Shown: one piece after another, positions 58,910-64,000 of the stretch
How the letters are laid out: every line of letters starts with the position of its first letter
How positions within the stretch are numbered: the first letter of the stretch is position 1
Assembly: GCF_038502225.1 (NCBI RefSeq)
Contig: NC_091372.1
Coordinates: 3,311,617 to 3,375,616, forward strand
DNA: 64,000 bases
Source of the DNA: Cherax quadricarinatus
Taxonomy: Eukaryota > Arthropoda > Malacostraca > Decapoda > Parastacidae
Direction: 5' to 3'
Notes under the pieces: generated by a model
What the model saw: the letters and a program-made list of their open reading frames with translations, nothing else
The model's database searches: none
What the model was told of the DNA's origin: nothing
Program-made: the position numbers and the translations under genes

Positions 58910-59652
58910 AGATCGGGGAAGGGCACAGAAGACCGCAGACGGAGGTGACCAAAGACTGCAAACTTCGCTCAAGGAGAAAGATCTTGGGGTGAGTATAACA
59001 CCGAGCATGTCTCCGGAAGCACACATCAACCAGATAACTGCTGCAGCATATGGGCGCCTGGCAAACCTGAGAACAGCGTTCCGATACCTTAGTAAGGAAT
59101 CGTTTAAGACACTGTATACCGTGTACGTCAGGCCCATACTGGAGTATGCAGCACCTGTTTGGAACCCGTACTTGATCAAGCACGTCAAGAAATTAGAGAA
59201 AGTGCAAAGGTTTGCAAGAAGAGTAGTCCCAGAGCTCAGGGGTATGTCCTACGAAGATTAAGGGAAATCGGCCTGACGACACTGGAGGACAGGAGGATCA
59301 GGGGGGACATGATAACGACATATAAAATACTGCACGGAATAGACAAGGTGGACAAAGACGGGATGTTCCAGAGATGGGACACAGAAACAAGAGGTCACAA
59401 TTGGAGGCTGAAGACCCAGATGAGTCAAAGGGATGTTAGGAAGTATTTCTTCGGTCATAGAGTTGTCAGGCAGTGGAATAGCCTAGAAAGTGACGTAGTG
59501 GAGGCAGGAACCATACATAGCTTTAAGACGAGGTATGACAGCTCAGGAAGTAGAGAGAGAGAGAGAGGATCTGGTAGCGATCAGTGAAGAGGCGGGGCCA
59601 GGAGCTGAGTCTCGATCCCTGCAACCACAATTACGTGAGTACAATTAGATGA

Positions 59653-59674
59653 GTACACACACACACACACACAC
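59653..59674. repeat. (CA)n tail at the LINE 3' end
   Basis: (AC)11 directly after the 'gagtac' end of the plus-strand LINE; unrelated sequence follows. Confidence 0.93.
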
Positions 59675-59689
59675 TGTACCTGGAGAGAA

Positions 59690-59985
59690 TTCCGGACAAA
59701 GTCAGGGTACTTTTCCAGAATGGTCTGTAATATACCACTGTGGATAAAATACTTTGACATTACTTAAACTTTTCTAAATGTGTTGTGTATGAATTCATCA
59801 ATTTTGTCACATTCCAGTACATAATGACACAAGGTATGACAATAGTCCATCTGACAAAGTTTACATTTAGTGTACATCTGGTGGTGGTGATTTAACCTGC
59901 CAAAGATACTTGTAACCCAGACGGAGCCGGCCAATAGTGACATCCAAGTGTCTGATTATTATGTTGGATGAACCATAGACATGTG
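59690..59985 (-). pseudogene. LINE C-terminal zinc-motif fragment, another family
   Basis: The minus strand encodes 'VTIGRLRLGYKYLWQV' and, in another frame, 'KCKLCQMDYCHTLCHYVLEC' followed by 'DKIDEFIHNTFRK' and 'ILEKYPDF'. The CxxC...H...H...C pattern after a 'GRLRLGY' block is typical of the C-terminal end of some non-LTR ORF2 proteins that carry RNase H. Two frames and a stop show decay. Confidence 0.6.
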
Positions 59986-60009
59986 GCTCCTCCTGCTTGA
60001 TAGATGGAC

Positions 60010-61536
60010 TGACTGGTGTCAGTCTTCTTGACTGGTGCCAGTCTCCTTGACTGGTGCCAGTCTCCTTGACTGGTGCCAGTCTCCTTGACTGGTGCCAGTC
60101 TCCTTGACTGGTGTCAGTCTCCTTGACTGGTGTCAGTCTCCTTGACTGGTGTCAGTCTCCTTGACTTGTGCCAGTCTTCTTGACTGGTGTCAGTCTCCTT
60201 GACTGGTGTCAGTCTCCTTGACTGGTGCCAGTTCTCTTGACTGGTGTCAGTCTCCTTGACTGGTGCCAGTCTCCTTGACTGGTGCCAGTCTCCTTGACTG
60301 GTGCCAGTCTCCTTGACTAGTGCCAGTCTCCTTGACTGGTGCCAGTCTCCTTGACTGATGTCAGTCTTCTTGACTGGTGCCAGTCTCCTTGACTGGTGCC
60401 AGTCTCCTTGACTGGTGTCAGTCTCCTTGACTGGTGTCAGTCTTCTTGACTGGTGTCAGTCTCCTTGACTGGTGCCAGTCTCCTTGACTGGTGTCAGTCT
60501 CCTTGACTGGTGTCAGTCTCCTTGACTGTTGCCAGTCTCCTTGACTGGTGCCAGTCTCCTTCACTGGTGCCAGTCTCCTTGACTGGTGCCAGTCTCCTTG
60601 ACTGGTGCCAGTCTCCTTGACTGGTGCCAGTCTCCTTGACTGGTGTCAGTCTCCTTGACTGGTGTCAGTCTCCTTGACTGGTGCCAGTCTTCTTGACTGG
60701 TGTCAGTCTCCTTGACTGGTGCCAGTCTCCTTGACTGGTGTCAGTCTCCTTGACTGGTGTCAGTCTCCTTGACTGGTGCCAGTCTCCTTGACTGGTGCCA
60801 GTCTCCTTGACTGGTGCCAGTCTCCTTGACTGGTGCCAGTCTCTTTGATCGGTGCCAGTCTCCTTGACTGGTGCCAGTCTCCTTGATCGGTGCCAGTCTC
60901 CTTGACTGGTGTCAGTCTCCTTGACTGGTGTCAGTCTCCTTGACTGGTGTCAGTCTCCTTGACTGGTGTCAGTCTCCTTGACTGGTGCCAGTCTCCTTGA
61001 TCGGTGCCAGTCTCCTTGACTGGTGTGAGTCTCCTTGACTGGTGTCAGTCTCCTTGACTGGTGTCAGTCTCCTTGATTGGTGCCAGTCTCCTTGACTGGT
61101 GTCAGTCTCCTTGACTGGTGTCAGTCTCCTTGATTGGTGCCAATCTCATTGACTGGTGCCAGTCTCCTTGACTGGTGTCAGTCTCCTTGACTGGTGCCAG
61201 TCTCATTGACTGGTGCCAGTCTCCTTGACTGGTGCCAGTCTCCTTGACTGGTGTCAGTCTCCTTGACTGGTGTCAGTCTCCTTGACTGGTGCCAGTCTCC
61301 TTGACTGGTGCCAGTCTCCTTGACTGGTGCCAGTCTCCTTGATTGGTGCCAGTCTCATTGACTGGTGTCAGTCTCCTTGACTGGTGTCAGTCTCCTTGAC
61401 TGGTGTAAGTCTCCTTGACTGGTGCCAGTCTCCTTGACTGGTGCCAGTCTCCTTGACTGGTGTCAGTCTCCTTGACTGGTGCCAGTCTTCTTGACTGGTG
61501 CCAGTCTTCTTGACTGGTGTCAGTCTCCCTGAGTCT
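60010..61536. repeat. Minisatellite, 19-bp hairpin unit, about 80 copies
   Basis: Array of 'tccttgactggtgccagtc'. Each unit contains 'gactgg' and 'ccagtc' around two bases; the common variant with 'gtgtcagtc' keeps five of six stem pairs. Variants 'gatcggtgcc' and 'cattgac' are scattered. Confidence 0.97.
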
Positions 61537-61714
61537 TAGGTCAATTAAGTCCAGTTAAGTTCTTTTTATTGTTCTCAAACTGCTAACTGACAGTCCAAGA
61601 TTGTAAATCTACTCTCTCTTTGAATGCATATATATAACTTAGCCAATTCATCAGTTGTATCATGCATCTGAAGACCAACAGATGGAATCCACATCATGTA
61701 CACTCTGACTCCTG
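61537..61714. other. Spacer
   Basis: About 180 bases of AT-rich sequence between two arrays; nothing recognised. Confidence 0.6.
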
Positions 61715-64000
61715 TCCACAGTCCTACCATACCTGTGTCTGGCTTCTGACACAAGTATGACACTGTCCACAGTCCTACCATACCTGTGTCTGGCTTCTGA
61801 CACAAGTATGACACACTGTCCACAGTCCTACCATACCTGTGTCTGGCTTCTGACACAAGTATGACACTGTCCACAGTCCTACCATACCTGTGTCTGGCTT
61901 CTGACACAAGTATGACACTGTCCACAGTCCTACCATACCTGTGTCTGGCTTCTGACACAAGTATGACACTGTCCACAGTTCTACCATACCTGTGTCTGGC
62001 TTCTGACACAAGTATGACACTGTCCACAGTCCTACCATACCTGTGTCTGGCTTCTGACACAAGTATGACACTGTCCACAGTCCTACCATACCTGTGTCTG
62101 GCTTCTGACACAAGTATGACACTGTCCACAGTCCTACCATACCTGTGTCTGGCTTCTGACACAAGTATGACACTGTCCACAGTCCTACCATACCTGTGTC
62201 TGGCTTCTGACACAAGTATGACACTGTCCACAGTCCTACCATACCTGTGTCTGGCTTCTGACACAAGTATGACACTGTCCACAGTCCTACCATACCTATG
62301 TCTGGCTTCTGACACAAGTATGACACTGTCCACAGTCCTACCATACCTGTGTCTGGCTTCTGACACAAGTATGACACTGTCCACAGTCCTACCATACCTG
62401 TGTCTGGCTTCTGACACAAGTATGACACTGTCCACAGTCCTACCATACCTGTGTCTGGCTTCTGACACAAGTATGACACTGTCCACAGTCCTACCATACC
62501 TGTGTCTGGCTTCTGACACAAGTATGACACTGTCCACAGTCCTACCATACCTGTGTCTGGCTTCTGACACAAGTATGACACTGTCCACAGTCCTACCATA
62601 CCTGTGTCTGGCTTCTGACACAAGTATGACACTGTCCACAGTCCTACCATACCTGTGTCTGGCTTCTGACACAAGTATGACACTGTCCACAGTCCTACCA
62701 TACCTGTGTCTGGCTCCTGACACAAGTATGACACTGTCCACAGTCCTACCATACCTGTGTCTGGCTTCTGACACAAGTATGACACTGTCCACAGTCCTAC
62801 CATACCTGTGTCTGGCTTCTGACACAAGTATGACACTGTCCACAGTCCTACCATACCTGTGTCTGGCTTCTGACACAAGTATGACACACTGTCCACAGTC
62901 CTACCGTACCTGTGTCTGGCTTCTGACACAAGTATGACACTGTCCACAGTCCTACCATACCTGTGTCTGGCTTCTGACACAAGTATGACACTGTCCACAG
63001 TCCTACCATACCTGTGTCTGGCTTCTGACACAAGTATGACACTGTCCACAGTCCTACCATACCTGTGTCTGGCTTCTGACACAAGTATGACACACTGTCC
63101 ACAGTCCTACCATACCTGTGTCTGGCTTCTGACACAAGTATGACACTGTCCACAGTCCTACCATACCTGTGTCTGGCTTCTGACACAAGTATGACACTGT
63201 CCACAGTCCTACCATACCTGTGTCTGGCTTCTGACACAAGTATGACACACTGTCCACAGTCCTACCATACCTGTGTCTGGCTTCTGACACAAGTATGACA
63301 CTGTCCACAGTCCTACCATACCTGTGTCTGGCTCTGACACAAGTATGACACTGTCCACAGTCCTACCATATCTGTGTCTGGCTTCTGACACAAGTATGAC
63401 ACACTGTCCACAGTCCTACCATACCTGTGTCTGGCTTCTGACACAAGTATGACACACTGTCCACAGTCCTACCATACCTGTGTCTGGCTTCTGACACAAG
63501 TATGACACTGTCCACAGTCCTACCATACCTGTGTCTGGCTCCTGACACAAGTATGACACTGTCCACAGTCCTACCATACCTGTGTCTGGCTTCTGACACA
63601 AGTATGACACTGTCCACAGTCCTACCATACCTGTGTCTGGCTTCTGACACAAGTATGACACTGTCCACAGTCCTACCATACCTGTGTCTGTCTTCTGACA
63701 CAAGTATGACACACTGTCCACAGTCCTACCATACCTGTGTCTGGCTTCTGACACAAGTATGACACTGTCCACAGTCCTACCATACCTGTGTCTGGCTTCT
63801 GACACAAGTATGACACTGTCCACAGTCCTACCATACCTGTGTCTGGCTTCTGACACAAGTATGACACACTGTCCACAGTCCTACCATACCTGTGTCTGGC
63901 TTCTGACACAAGTATGACACTGTCCACAGTCCTACCATACCTGTGTCTGGCTTCTGACACAAGTATGACACTGTCCACAGTCCTACCATACCTGTGTCTG
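61715..64000. repeat. Minisatellite, 51/53-bp unit, about 44 copies, runs off the window
   Basis: Array with core 'cctgtgtctggcttctgaca'. Most units are 51 bp (17 codons, so all frames stay open); some are 53 bp with an extra 'ac' in 'gacacactg'. 'tgtgtc' and 'gacaca' in the core form 6-bp stem arms. Very uniform, suggesting recent homogenisation. Confidence 0.97.

Larger units (their letters stand above)
56661..59654 (+). mobile_element. Main-family LINE, plus strand, longest copy
   Basis: About 3 kb, running from inside the endonuclease ('HPDIIAVTETKL') to the 3' terminus ('ctgcaaccacaattacgtga' then (CA)n at 59653-59674). Order: endonuclease, linker, RT, C-terminal 'TRGHNWRLKTQMSQRDVRKY' block. 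Endonuclease to late RT stays in one frame with in-frame stops at about 56728, 56818, 57290 and 58163. A 115-bp insertion sits at 58501, and frameshifts follow near 58.9 and 59.25 kb. The 5' breakpoint is the same as in the minus-strand copy ending at 22627. No ORF1 is attached. Both ends abut (CA)n. Confidence 0.93.

Noticed and set aside
61575..63978. Long 17-residue-period frames
   Set aside because: The 51-bp unit is a multiple of three and lacks stops; several frames on both strands are open.

Overview
This is eukaryotic DNA dominated by repeats, with no intact host protein-coding gene, tRNA or rRNA that I can support. The best guess for the source is an arthropod, probably a decapod crustacean such as a crayfish. 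Two things point there: a (TTAGG)n block of the arthropod telomere type at 38.3-39.1 kb, and many copies of one non-LTR retrotransposon (LINE) whose 3' end I recognise as typical of decapod genomic sequence. The second point rests on memory and was not searched. There is a 100-base assembly gap at 4987-5086.

Layout. 1-4986: two abutting minisatellites (26 bp and 18 bp units), then the gap. 5.1-8.5 kb: LINE fragments of at least three families, some nested, plus a 21-bp hairpin minisatellite. 8.5-12.6 kb: a 46-bp array. 13.2-18.8 kb: a complete but decayed Ty3/gypsy-type LTR retrotransposon on the minus strand, with both LTRs. 18.8-24.5 kb: minus-strand copies of the main LINE joined head to tail through (GT)n/(CA)n tracts, then a (GT)n-linked 40-base-core array. 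25.9-35.5 kb: five unrelated arrays (31, 36, 15/17, 43 and 16/13 bp units) nearly back to back. 35.5-37.0 kb: a truncated gypsy-type element splitting the last of these. 37.1-39.1 kb: a G-rich 33-bp array and the telomere-type block. 39.6-44.7 kb: a 21-bp array. 45.0-48.7 kb: a LINE 3' end and a decayed LINE of another family. 48.9-56.2 kb: 21-bp and 24/22-bp arrays. 56.3-59.7 kb: a long (CA)n tract and the longest plus-strand copy of the main LINE. 60.0-64.0 kb: 19-bp and 51-bp arrays. By addition of the listed spans, about 38 kb of the 64 kb is minisatellite or telomere-like tandem repeat.

Two transposon observations stand out. First, nearly every copy of the main LINE, whatever its 5' truncation point, lies between (CA)n/(GT)n tracts on both sides, and the CA strand is always the sense strand. 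This suggests insertion into (CA)n, including into the (CA)n tails of resident copies. Second, the gypsy-type element encodes gag, protease, integrase, reverse transcriptase and RNase H in that order, so integrase precedes reverse transcriptase. That is the Ty1/copia arrangement carried by gypsy-type sequence, as known for the Gmr1-like group.

The very long open frames in the window lie in arrays whose unit length is a multiple of three, or in arrays without stop codons. They are open on both strands and are not treated as genes. Every transposon coding region seen is broken by stops, frameshifts or deletions.
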